The position numbers were made by a program, and so were the translations under genes. A model generated the notes under the pieces. The model made no database searches. It was not told where the DNA came from and saw only the letters and a list, made by a program, of their open reading frames with translations. From Thiothrix sp. (GTDB taxonomy: Bacteria > Pseudomonadota > Gammaproteobacteria > Thiotrichales > Thiotrichaceae): DNA of 64,000 bases. The first letter of the stretch is position 1. The number at the start of each line of letters is the position of its first letter. Location of the stretch: NCBI RefSeq assembly GCF_028714775.1, contig NZ_JAQTLS010000005.1, forward strand, positions 124,001 to 188,000, read 5' to 3'. Positions 11,463 through 20,030 of this stretch are shown one piece after another.

Positions 11463-12518
11463 TTAGGATCGGGATTTCAAGGCAATGCTCAGCAATTTCG
11501 CGGTAATATCCACGACCGGGATCACCTTCTCATACGCCATGCGCTTGGGGCCGATCACACCCAGCACCCCAAGCTGTTCGCCATCGACTTCGTAAGGGGC
11601 GGTCACGACGCTGCACGCCTCGAACGCGGATTGCCCGGATTCGCGCCCGATGAAAATTTGCACCCCATCCGCCTGCAAGCACTTGTCGAGCAAGCCCAAA
11701 ATGTCGCGTTTACGGGTAAAAGCAGCGAACAGTTCGCGCAGTTTGTGGATGTCGGATAAGTCGTCGTAACCCATCAAATTGGTTTCGCCCGCAATCACGC
11801 AACCTTCGCCGGAAGCGTCACTGGCTTCGGCGACTGCCTTTTCGCCCAGCTCAATCGCGGCAAGCATCATGCGGTTCATGTCTTCGCGGTGCTGGTGCAT
11901 TTCTTCCAACAAGGCGGCGCGGGCTTGCTGCAAATCTTTGCCGATCAAGCGTTCGTTGAGGAAATTGGCGGCTTGCTGCAATTCGGAGGAAGTTACATCC
12001 TCGTCGAGTTGGATGATGCGGTTTTGCACTTCATTGCGGTTCATCACCAAAATCGCCAGCACTTGGCGACTGGAAAGGTGCAGGAATTCGATTTGGCGGA
12101 TGGACGATGGGTTGCGCCGGGGCAAAGCGACAATCCCAGTCAGTTGGGTGATACCGGAGAGCAGGCTGGAGGCGGAATGGATCAGCGCGGCGGGGTCACG
12201 TTCCGCTTTCAATTGCCCTTGCAGGATGTGGATGGCTTGCACTTCCAAAGGCTTGACCGTAACCATCGTATCGACGAACAGGCGGTAGCCCTGCGAGGTG
12301 GGAATCCGACCAGCGGAGGTGTGCGGCGCACGGATGTAGCCCATTTCCTCCAAATCCGACATCACGTTGCGGATGGTGGCGGCGCTCAAATCCAAACCAC
12401 TGCTGCGGGCAAGGTTGCGCGAGCCAACGGGCTGCCCGTCCTGAATATAGCTTTCGACCAGCACTTTCAGGACGTGCCGGGCGCGATTGTTCAGTTCAGG
12501 ATGATCATGTGTTGCCAT
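11463..12518 (-). CDS. hrcA: Heat-inducible transcription repressor HrcA
   Basis: 351 residues. The N-terminal winged helix includes LNNRARHVLKVLVESYI and the HrcA hallmark SAATIRNVMSDLEEMGYI-type helix, and the GAF-like C-terminal domain follows. HrcA normally represses by binding CIRCE (TTAGCACTC-N9-GAGTGCTAA). ATG at 12518 (MATHDHPELN) is preferred because it aligns with the usual HrcA N-terminus; a TTG nine codons upstream is less likely. No CIRCE copy was seen in the window, so its target is probably elsewhere (for example groESL). It is divergent from nadK. Confidence 0.93.
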   Translation of the reverse strand: MATHDHPELNNRARHVLKVLVESYIQDGQPVGSRNLARSSGLDLSAATIRNVMSDLEEMGYIRAPHTSAGRIPTSQGYRLFVDTMVTVKPLEVQAIHILQGQLKAERDPAALIHSASSLLSGITQLTGIVALPRRNPSSIRQIEFLHLSSRQVLAILVMNRNEVQNRIIQLDEDVTSSELQQAANFLNERLIGKDLQQARAALLEEMHQHREDMNRMMLAAIELGEKAVAEASDASGEGCVIAGETNLMGYDDLSDIHKLRELFAAFTRKRDILGLLDKCLQADGVQIFIGRESGQSAFEACSVVTAPYEVDGEQLGVLGVIGPKRMAYEKVIPVVDITAKLLSIALKSRS

Positions 12519-12568
12519 GTGATAATATATACGTGTAAATAACAACGGTTACAATAACGGATACGAGT

Positions 12569-13435
12569 ATGAGCCTGTTTTCGCACATCGGTATATTCAC
12601 CAAGCCTAACGACACCCGCGTGGATAAAACCTTGCAGCAGTTGCATGAATTCCTGTTGCAGCGCGGTTTGCACGTTTACTGCGACTTCAGTGCAGGCGTC
12701 ATTTTAGGGCAGGCATCGCTGACGGCAGAGGTATTGGCACGGCAAATTGATCTGGCAATTGTAGTCGGTGGCGATGGCACATTGTTGACTGCGGGGCGCT
12801 TACTTGCCCCGTTTGAAGTACCGATTGTCGGAATCAACCTTGGGCGTGTGGGCTTTTTGGTCGATGTTTCCCCCGCAGAAATGGAAGCGCAATTGGATGA
12901 AATCCTCAACGGGCACTCGCGGGAAGAGCAGCGCCTTGTGCTGCACGCCGAAGCAGTGCGGGAAGATGAAATCATCGGCAGCGGTGATGCCATCAACGAC
13001 GTGGTGCTGCATGTGCGTAACGAAATCCGCATGATTGAATTCACCACGTGGGTTGACGGGCATTTCGTCAATACCCAACGCGCTGACGGCATGATCATCA
13101 CCACCCCAACGGGTTCCACGGCTTACGCACTGTCCAGTGGCGGGCCGATCCTACACCCATCCTTACAGGCGATTGCGCTCGTGCCGGTTTGCCCGCACAC
13201 CCTCAGCGACCGCCCGCTAGTCCTGAATAGCCAAAGCAAGGTGGAAATTGAGCTTTGCCCGGAACGCGACATTCCCGCCCGCGTGTCCTTCGACGGGCAT
13301 AATAATATCGCACTGGAATCCGGCGACCGTATCCGCGTCCACGCCCGTCCAGAAAAAGTGCGTTTGTTGCACCCACAAAGCTATGATTACTACCACATCC
13401 TGCGTGAAAAACTGCATTGGGGAGTCCAGCTTTAA
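12569..13435 (+). CDS. nadK: NAD kinase
   Basis: 288 residues. The kinase signature VVGGDGTLL lies near residue 70, followed by GINLGRVGFLVD and the NAD-binding block TPTGSTAYALSSGGPI. It phosphorylates NAD to NADP using ATP or polyphosphate in the cytoplasm. It is divergent from hrcA and sits 3 bases ahead of recN, the usual nadK-recN pairing. Confidence 0.97.
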   Translation: MSLFSHIGIFTKPNDTRVDKTLQQLHEFLLQRGLHVYCDFSAGVILGQASLTAEVLARQIDLAIVVGGDGTLLTAGRLLAPFEVPIVGINLGRVGFLVDVSPAEMEAQLDEILNGHSREEQRLVLHAEAVREDEIIGSGDAINDVVLHVRNEIRMIEFTTWVDGHFVNTQRADGMIITTPTGSTAYALSSGGPILHPSLQAIALVPVCPHTLSDRPLVLNSQSKVEIELCPERDIPARVSFDGHNNIALESGDRIRVHARPEKVRLLHPQSYDYYHILREKLHWGVQL

Positions 13436-13438
13436 GCC

Positions 13439-15100
13439 ATGCTGACACATATCCATATCCGCGACTTCGCCATTATCGAAGCCCTTGACCTCGAACTGCA
13501 CCCCGGCATGACCGCCCTGACTGGCGAAACCGGCGCGGGCAAATCCATCCTGCTCGACGCGATTGGGCTAGTGCTGGGCGACAAAGCCGACAGTGGCACG
13601 GTGCGCCACGGCGCTGACAAAACCGATTTGACCTTGAGCGTCGACATTACCCAAACCCCTTCCGCCCGCGCATGGCTGGAAACGCAGGGCATGGAACACG
13701 AGGATGACACCTGCATCCTGCGCCGCGTAATTTCCGCGCAAGGTAAATCCCGTGCTTGGATCAACGGCTCCCCTGCCAACCTTACCCAATTACGCGAACT
13801 CGGCGAACAATTGGTCGACATCCACGGTCAGCACGAACACCAATCGCTGATGAAAAAGGATGCACAACGCCAGATGCTGGACGCTTTCGCTGGAAACGAT
13901 GCGTTACTGGACAGCACCCGCAGCGCATGGCAAACGTGGAAAAAGTTGCACGAGCGCGTCACCTTACTTTCCAGCCAAAACCAGCAGCATCAAGAACGGG
14001 TTGACTTGTTGCGCTTCCAAGCACAGGAACTCGAAGCCCTTGCCCTGCAAGCGGCGGAACCGGAACAACTCGACGAAGAACTCAACCGCCTCGCCAATGC
14101 CGAACAGTTACGCGCCACCACCGCACAGGGTTACGCACAGTTGTACGACAACGAACCGTCGCTGTATTCCAGCCTTGGGCGGCTGATCCACGACCTTGAA
14201 CAGCAAGTGCGGGTTGATGCGCAACTCGGATCGCCACTGGAATTGCTCACCAGCGCCCAAATCCAAGTGCAGGAAGCGTCCGTACAATTACGCGATTACG
14301 CCGAAACCCTCGACATTGACCCGGCGCGTTTGCAATGGGTGGAAAACCGCATCGCCGACATCCGCAGCCTTGCCCGCAAATACCGCATCGACCCGCACGA
14401 ACTGCCTGCCCGTCTGCTGAGTATCCAAGCTGAATTGGCACAACTCGGCGGTGACGATTACGACCTCGAAACGCTGGAAAAACAGTTACAAGAAGCCGCC
14501 ACTGCCTACCGCCAACAAGCCAGCACCTTGAGCAAAGCCCGTAGCAGTGCTGCGCAACAACTTTCCGCAGGCGTTACCCAAGCCATGCAGCAATTGGGGA
14601 TGCAAGGCGGCAAGTTTGTCATCGCCGTCAACCAAGACCCCAACGCTAACTTCCAAGCAGTGGGGATGGACGGCATCGAATTCACCGTCAGCGCCAACCC
14701 CGGACAACCGCTGAAACCGCTGGTCAAAGTGGCTTCCGGCGGCGAATTGTCGCGCATCAGCCTTGCCATCCAAATGATTGCCGCGCAGAAAGTTACCCTG
14801 CCCGCACTGATTTTCGACGAAGTGGATACCGGCATCGGCGGTGGCATTGCGGAAGTGGTCGGCAAACAGCTACGTGCCTTGGGCACGAACCGACAAGTGC
14901 TATGCGTAACGCATTTGCCGCAAGTCGCCTCGCAAGCGCACCAGCATTACAAAGTCACCAAGATCAAGGGCAAAGAACACACCAGCACCGGCATTGACCA
15001 CCTGACACCAGAGCAGCGGGTGGAAGAGATTGCGCGGATGATTGGCGGGATGGAAATTACCGCAGCGACGCGGGCGCTGGCGCAGGAGATGTTGGGGTAA
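13439..15100 (+). CDS. recN: DNA repair protein RecN
   Basis: 553 residues of an SMC-like ATPase: Walker A GETGAGKS near residue 30, a DIHGQHEHQSL block, a long coiled-coil middle rich in Gln/Glu/Leu (about 150-370), the ABC signature ASGGELSRISLAIQ and Walker B IFDEVDTGIGG. It acts in double-strand break repair and sister-chromatid cohesion. It starts 3 bases after nadK and probably shares its transcript. No LexA box was looked for exhaustively. Confidence 0.97.
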   Translation: MLTHIHIRDFAIIEALDLELHPGMTALTGETGAGKSILLDAIGLVLGDKADSGTVRHGADKTDLTLSVDITQTPSARAWLETQGMEHEDDTCILRRVISAQGKSRAWINGSPANLTQLRELGEQLVDIHGQHEHQSLMKKDAQRQMLDAFAGNDALLDSTRSAWQTWKKLHERVTLLSSQNQQHQERVDLLRFQAQELEALALQAAEPEQLDEELNRLANAEQLRATTAQGYAQLYDNEPSLYSSLGRLIHDLEQQVRVDAQLGSPLELLTSAQIQVQEASVQLRDYAETLDIDPARLQWVENRIADIRSLARKYRIDPHELPARLLSIQAELAQLGGDDYDLETLEKQLQEAATAYRQQASTLSKARSSAAQQLSAGVTQAMQQLGMQGGKFVIAVNQDPNANFQAVGMDGIEFTVSANPGQPLKPLVKVASGGELSRISLAIQMIAAQKVTLPALIFDEVDTGIGGGIAEVVGKQLRALGTNRQVLCVTHLPQVASQAHQHYKVTKIKGKEHTSTGIDHLTPEQRVEEIARMIGGMEITAATRALAQEMLG

Positions 15101-15113
15101 TACGCCCCACACC

Positions 15114-17870
15114 TCATTTTCCGGGAATCGGCATATCCGGCAACAGCAGTTTAAGCCCGGTCGTAAACAGTGACCCGACCTGCGTTGCCAACACTGTGGT
15201 AACGGCAGCACCCACCGCGATCACTACTGAAGAAGACCACGCTACCAAGGTGCTGACATTGTAAATTTCAACCAGATGCATCGTCCCTTTGCCAGCCCGC
15301 CGCAATGCACCAATATCACCCAGCACCACGCCCAAGGTCATGCAGCACACAAAGGCTTGCAGCGACCAAAACAGCAGGCTCAACCAAGCATCCGTCGAAT
15401 GGACATTCCACAAAATAGTTCCCGCCATCAGTGGTGCAATCAAGGCAAGGGTCAGTACCAAGCCTTTTTGGATGCCGTTATAGCCCCGGATGTGCGGGTA
15501 AAAGAACAGGAAAAAGAACCCCAACGCAGGCCAGCGCCCAACCCCCAATAACACGCTGGTCAATTGGGACAGCACATAGGCATTCATCGAGGCAATATCA
15601 CCAGACAAACCCCAGAAGTAACTGATGATCCACGGGATGGAGATGATCGTCGCCATGATCGCCCCCTGCCGTCCCCGCACCCACGCATTCTCAGCGGAAC
15701 CCCGGTTCAACGCCAACGCCGCATTGCCGCGTGCACGGATACCGGCAACTTCGTGGATTTTGATTACCTGTTCCAGTTCTTCGCGTTTGGCGAGGAAATC
15801 CTGCACACTGCTTTCCCCTTTGCTGGTTTTTTCCAACAGGTTTTTACGCAGCTTGATCCGCAGCGACAGCAGGTCATTGAGGAAACCGATTTCAGTAATC
15901 GCCCGGCTAAGCAGCGGCGTGGTCTTGTCAGTGGGGATACGCAATGGGCGCGAGGCAAACAGCCAGTATTTCAGCATCGCCAGCCCCACCCCAAACGTCG
16001 TCAGCAATGGAACCCACGATTGGCGGGCAGGCCAATAAAACATAATGACCATGAAAACCGTGGCAGCCCCGTAAATATGACCGGCAAACTGCCGTGCATC
16101 TGCTTCCGCCGCCTGCCCTTTCAACCAAGCCAACACACTGGCAAGCACCAAAAACTGCCACAAACCCAACAGCGTCCACACCGCCGAGGTCAGCAACCAC
16201 AGTGGCGGAGGATTAGTGAGATTCGGCGGCGGCATAATCAGCACAACAGCCAGCGTTACCCCGAGACACTGTATCAACCAAGCAGGCCAAGCCTCTGCCC
16301 CCGTCCATACGCTCCTAATCCACAGCAGGCTGACTTTGGCATACCCCCACGCAAACGGGATGACCAACAGCGCCAACCATGCATATAAGTGCCCGCGATC
16401 CAGCAAGAAACTTACCCCGGAAATAAGCAGCCAGCCCACCAGCATCACCCGCACGGCACGGAAAGCACTGGCAGTCCCGACCATTTCCACCGCCAACCAC
16501 AGTATTGCCATAAACGCCGCCGCAAAGAGCAGGATTAACGCTGGTAGCCCCTCAAAATCACTGTATTGCCAATTACGGATGTTTAAGCCTGTTAACTTAT
16601 AAGCATTCACGCCCAATTTAGTGCGTATCCACCATTCGGCCGCTACAAAAAACAGCACCGCAAACATGCCCAACATCACCACAATAAACAATGGGGGACG
16701 CGCCATACCGCCGCGCAAATCCATTTTCATCATGAGAGGCCAGAGCAGGGCAAGGAAAACCCCGTACCACACTCCCACCTGTATCAAAGAAACCCGTGCA
16801 TGTATTACCGACCATCCCTCCATTCCCGTGATAATATTTTCCCCAAGAACCATCAGGGTCAGGCCAGACACCAACAGCAGCCCAAGCGTGGCGAAATGGG
16901 TTAAATTTTCAGGCACAGTAGCATCCGCAGACATCCCGACCCTACGCGCCCACAACAAAGCAAGCAGCAAAGGCAAACCGTAACTCAACCCCCGCCACAA
17001 GTTTTGCAGCCATTCGATTTGCCCAAAAGCGGCGCGGACAAGCTCGGGTAAGGGATTATTCGCCGATGCCTGATTGTCAGGTTCGCGGTTATCAGCGGCA
17101 GGCGCTTGCCCTTGCGTGGGTAATGACACCAGCAACTCAAGCTTACCCCAGTTGTCCGCCAGCCCAGAAAATGTCAGCCCACTGGCTGTTTGCGTTGTGG
17201 GCATTTCGTTCATCGACCAAAGCGTGGTTTGGGCATCCTTAGTAATGGATACGTGGGTTTCTTTGGCAAACCACATCCCTTTGCCAATAACCAGCAATAC
17301 CCGCGAACTCCCCTCATTAGCTTTCAGCACCTCATCGGTACTTAATTCACCACGGGAAATAACCGTCACAAACTCAGCATCATCCCCAATGCCCATTTCT
17401 GGTAAAGAAGCCGTCATGGTTGCCCGACCAAAAGCCACGCGCGGCATCAAGCCAGATGTACCCAGATAGCCGATATTATTTTGGGCATCCACTGTTGCCT
17501 GTATGACCTGACGTAAAGTGGCGAATTCCTTGCTGCAACGGGCAAAAACAGCTTGTGTCTCCAGCGAAATCTTATCCCCTTTAAAGTCAAGCCGGATGTC
17601 CTGCTTTTCAATAGCAACGGGCGTGCTGCCATTATCCGTTGCCGTATCTGTCGGGCAGTTTTGAATCAGGGGAAGCGGCGTAGTGCTATGTGCTACGAAG
17701 GCAGTGTGGTCATTAAAACCCAGCATTTCCATCGCGTCATAGAAAAACCGATCGTTGACTGGATGCAATTCCGATGTCACCAGAAGCAACAAAACCCAAG
17801 CAAACAGAATCCGAATGTACCGACTGAATAGCGGCAAAAGGCGGGAATTGGAACCGGAATCAGTTTGCAT
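15114..17870 (-). CDS. Large polytopic membrane protein of unknown family
   Basis: 918 residues, not recognised. An N-terminal signal anchor (about 20-37) is followed by a roughly 230-residue extracytoplasmic domain with two cysteines (LIQNC, FARC), then about 14 hydrophobic segments in several blocks (from residue 300 on). A long charged cytoplasmic loop near 660-730 (RAITEIGFLNDLLSLRIKLRKN to IKIHEVAGIRARGNAALA) contains a predicted helical pair. No transport or enzyme motif stands out. It is convergent with recN (13 bases apart) and lies 13 bases after the end of pgl on the same strand, so it could be the last gene of the gnd-zwf-pgl transcript. Confidence 0.6.
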   Translation of the reverse strand: MQTDSGSNSRLLPLFSRYIRILFAWVLLLLVTSELHPVNDRFFYDAMEMLGFNDHTAFVAHSTTPLPLIQNCPTDTATDNGSTPVAIEKQDIRLDFKGDKISLETQAVFARCSKEFATLRQVIQATVDAQNNIGYLGTSGLMPRVAFGRATMTASLPEMGIGDDAEFVTVISRGELSTDEVLKANEGSSRVLLVIGKGMWFAKETHVSITKDAQTTLWSMNEMPTTQTASGLTFSGLADNWGKLELLVSLPTQGQAPAADNREPDNQASANNPLPELVRAAFGQIEWLQNLWRGLSYGLPLLLALLWARRVGMSADATVPENLTHFATLGLLLVSGLTLMVLGENIITGMEGWSVIHARVSLIQVGVWYGVFLALLWPLMMKMDLRGGMARPPLFIVVMLGMFAVLFFVAAEWWIRTKLGVNAYKLTGLNIRNWQYSDFEGLPALILLFAAAFMAILWLAVEMVGTASAFRAVRVMLVGWLLISGVSFLLDRGHLYAWLALLVIPFAWGYAKVSLLWIRSVWTGAEAWPAWLIQCLGVTLAVVLIMPPPNLTNPPPLWLLTSAVWTLLGLWQFLVLASVLAWLKGQAAEADARQFAGHIYGAATVFMVIMFYWPARQSWVPLLTTFGVGLAMLKYWLFASRPLRIPTDKTTPLLSRAITEIGFLNDLLSLRIKLRKNLLEKTSKGESSVQDFLAKREELEQVIKIHEVAGIRARGNAALALNRGSAENAWVRGRQGAIMATIISIPWIISYFWGLSGDIASMNAYVLSQLTSVLLGVGRWPALGFFFLFFYPHIRGYNGIQKGLVLTLALIAPLMAGTILWNVHSTDAWLSLLFWSLQAFVCCMTLGVVLGDIGALRRAGKGTMHLVEIYNVSTLVAWSSSVVIAVGAAVTTVLATQVGSLFTTGLKLLLPDMPIPGK

Positions 17871-17883
17871 ACCGAAAGCCTCA

Positions 17884-18570
17884 CTAAGTGCTTAAGGTAA
17901 GTGTAGCACGCTCCGTCAGTAAGCAAGCATCCGCCCGCACCGCCCGCGCAATCGGTAAATCCGCACCCGCTTGCCACGCTGCCAGTGCTTGCGCCTTACC
18001 CGCGCCTGTCACCAGCACCAACTGCTGACGGCACGCCTGTAACGCTTCCACACTCAAACTCACCCGTTCCGGCGGCGGTTTGGGGGCGTTAAATACGGCA
18101 ACAGTGAGAGGTTCTCTTGCTCCCCTCGCCCCTTGAGGGAGAGGGGCTGGGGGTGAGGGGTTTGGAAACAAACTCGCCGTATGCCCATCTTCCCCCATCC
18201 CCAACAGCACCAGATCAAACGGCAGCTTGTCGGCAATCGTTTGCGCATACGCCACTGCTGCCTGTTCCGCCCCCAACTCCGCCGGAATCGGGTAACAATG
18301 TTTCGCAGGTAAGCTCATGCGGGAATTGCGCTGCGGATCGTCAACGGGCAAACAGCGTTCATCGCCCCAAAATATTTCCCACCGATCCAAATCCTGCGGC
18401 GTTTGTGCCAGCAAGTGGTAAGCACGAGCGGGGGTTGTGCCGCCCGCCAACACCAAGCGGAATACACTGCGTTCGCGGATCGCGTCTTGCGCGGCGTTTG
18501 CAATCAAGCGGCAGGCTTCGAGCGCCACAGCTTCCGCACTCTCCAGCACTTGCGTATGGCTCGGCAACAT
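17884..18570 (-). CDS. pgl: 6-phosphogluconolactonase with an in-frame repeat insertion
   Basis: 228 residues. The conserved blocks FRLVLAGGTTPARAYHLL, WEIFWGDERCLP and GMGEDGHTASLFP identify DevB/Pgl, which hydrolyses 6-phosphogluconolactone in the pentose-phosphate and Entner-Doudoroff routes. The ATG at 18570 overlaps the zwf stop (TGATG) and aligns with the family N-terminus; longer forms would run into zwf. Oddity: straight after GHTASLFP there is an N-P-S-P-P-A-P-L-P-Q-G-A-R-G stretch encoded by a GC-rich palindromic repeat (18122-18160); the family then resumes with APKPPPERVSLS. Confidence 0.93.
   Translation of the reverse strand: MLPSHTQVLESAEAVALEACRLIANAAQDAIRERSVFRLVLAGGTTPARAYHLLAQTPQDLDRWEIFWGDERCLPVDDPQRNSRMSLPAKHCYPIPAELGAEQAAVAYAQTIADKLPFDLVLLGMGEDGHTASLFPNPSPPAPLPQGARGAREPLTVAVFNAPKPPPERVSLSVEALQACRQQLVLVTGAGKAQALAAWQAGADLPIARAVRADACLLTERATLTLST
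18122..18160. repeat. GC-rich palindromic repeat inside pgl
   Basis: The plus-strand core CCCCTTGAGGGAGAGGGG with flanking CCCCTC and GGGTGAGGGG arms can fold into nested hairpins. It is read through in frame as about 14 extra residues in the loop after the GHTASLFP motif. It resembles, but is not identical to, the CCTCCCCTGATAAGGGGAGG element found at 6072, 42059 and 59193. Confidence 0.7.
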
Positions 18571-20030
18571 CAGCCGCCCTCCCCATTGCAGCGCAAGGTA
18601 TGCCGCCATTCGCGGGCGGTTTCCCCGAAAATCTTTTCCGCTGCCTTTGGCCCCCAACTGCCTTGTGGATATTGCAAGGGCGGTTGTTCGTCGTTTGCCC
18701 AACCTTGCATCACCGGGTCGACCACGCTCCACGCCGCCTTCACCTCGTCGTAACGCAGGAACAGCGAACGGTCGCCTTGGATCACGTCCAACAGCAATTC
18801 CTCGTAGGCTTCGGCCTTGCGTTCGCCGGGGCTACCGACCGAGGCATCCATCACGATCTGGCGGGTACGCATTTCCAAGCCCGGAATCTTGGCGGAAATT
18901 TCCAGCCGCACCGCGTCTTCCGGCTGGATACCGATCAGCAACCAGTTCGGGTGCGTCCCGGCAGTGCGCTCTTGGAACAATTGCACCGGGGCTTCCTTGA
19001 AACACACCGCCACCATCGAACGCCGCTCCTTCAAGCATTTGCCCGTGCGCAAGTAAAATGGCACGCCGCGCCAACGCCAGTTATCCACGTACAATTTCAG
19101 CGCAGTGTAGGTTTCGGTATGGCTACCCGCCGCCACGCCTTTTTCCTGTTGGTAGCCTGCGTATTGGGCACGGATTGCCTGCGAGGAAAGCTGCGACAGG
19201 TCAACCGGGCGGATGGATTTCAGCACTTTGACCTTTTCATCACGCAAGGCTTCGGCTTCCAGCGAAACCGGCGGCTCCATCGCCAACAGTGCCAACACTT
19301 GCAGCAAGTGGCTTTGGATCATGTCGCGCATCGCCCCGCCGCTGTTGTCGTAGTAACTGGCACGCCCATCCACGCCCACGGTTTCAGCATGGGTAATTTG
19401 TACGTGGTCAATGTAATGGCGGTTCCACAGCGGTTCGAGGATCAGGTTGGCGAAACGCAGCACCAGCAGGTTTTGCACCGCCTCTTTGCCGACGTAATGG
19501 TCGATGCGGTAAATCTGCTCTTCCTTGAGGTGCGCTTCGAGACTGTGTTGCAAATCACGCGCCGATTGCAGGTCATGCCCGAACGGTTTCTCGATCACCA
19601 TGCGCCGCCAGCCACTTTCTTCCTGTAGCAGCCCCGCCGCAGCTAGCCCTTCGGTCACTTCCACGTATAAATCCGGGCTGACCGACAGGTAGAAAATCAC
19701 GTTATTTTCACAACCGTTATCGCGCACCCACGAGTGCAATGCCTCATAAAACACCGCTTCTTTCAAGCTACCGGACAAGTAATCAAGACGTTGGATGAAA
19801 CTGTCCAGCAGCGTATCTTCCGCCACCCCGCTATCCACGAACAGCTTGCGCACTTCCGCCCGCCAGCTATCGCGGGTGAAGGGGGTACGCCCGCAGCCGA
19901 GGATTTCCACATCCGCCGCCAGATGCCCCATGCCATGCAATTGGAACAGTGCGGGCAACAGCTTAGCAGTGGCAAGATTGCCGGTTGCGCCAAAAATGAC
20001 GTAAGCGTGTGAAACACCCCCGCAACTCAT
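18570..20030 (-). CDS. zwf: Glucose-6-phosphate 1-dehydrogenase
   Basis: 486 residues. The N-terminal coenzyme loop reads VIFGATGNLATAKLLPAL (GxxGxxA), and the active-site signature RIDHYVGKEAVQNLL lies near residue 172. It oxidises glucose-6-phosphate to the lactone with NADP. It overlaps gnd by 4 bases (ATGA) upstream and pgl by 1 base downstream, so gnd, zwf and pgl form one coupled operon that covers the oxidative pentose-phosphate branch. Confidence 0.97.
   Translation of the reverse strand: MSCGGVSHAYVIFGATGNLATAKLLPALFQLHGMGHLAADVEILGCGRTPFTRDSWRAEVRKLFVDSGVAEDTLLDSFIQRLDYLSGSLKEAVFYEALHSWVRDNGCENNVIFYLSVSPDLYVEVTEGLAAAGLLQEESGWRRMVIEKPFGHDLQSARDLQHSLEAHLKEEQIYRIDHYVGKEAVQNLLVLRFANLILEPLWNRHYIDHVQITHAETVGVDGRASYYDNSGGAMRDMIQSHLLQVLALLAMEPPVSLEAEALRDEKVKVLKSIRPVDLSQLSSQAIRAQYAGYQQEKGVAAGSHTETYTALKLYVDNWRWRGVPFYLRTGKCLKERRSMVAVCFKEAPVQLFQERTAGTHPNWLLIGIQPEDAVRLEISAKIPGLEMRTRQIVMDASVGSPGERKAEAYEELLLDVIQGDRSLFLRYDEVKAAWSVVDPVMQGWANDEQPPLQYPQGSWGPKAAEKIFGETAREWRHTLRCNGEGG

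Noticed and set aside
12518..12568. CIRCE operator between hrcA and nadK.
   Set aside because: The divergent intergenic DNA has AT-rich promoter-like text but no TTAGCACTC or GAGTGCTAA half-site.
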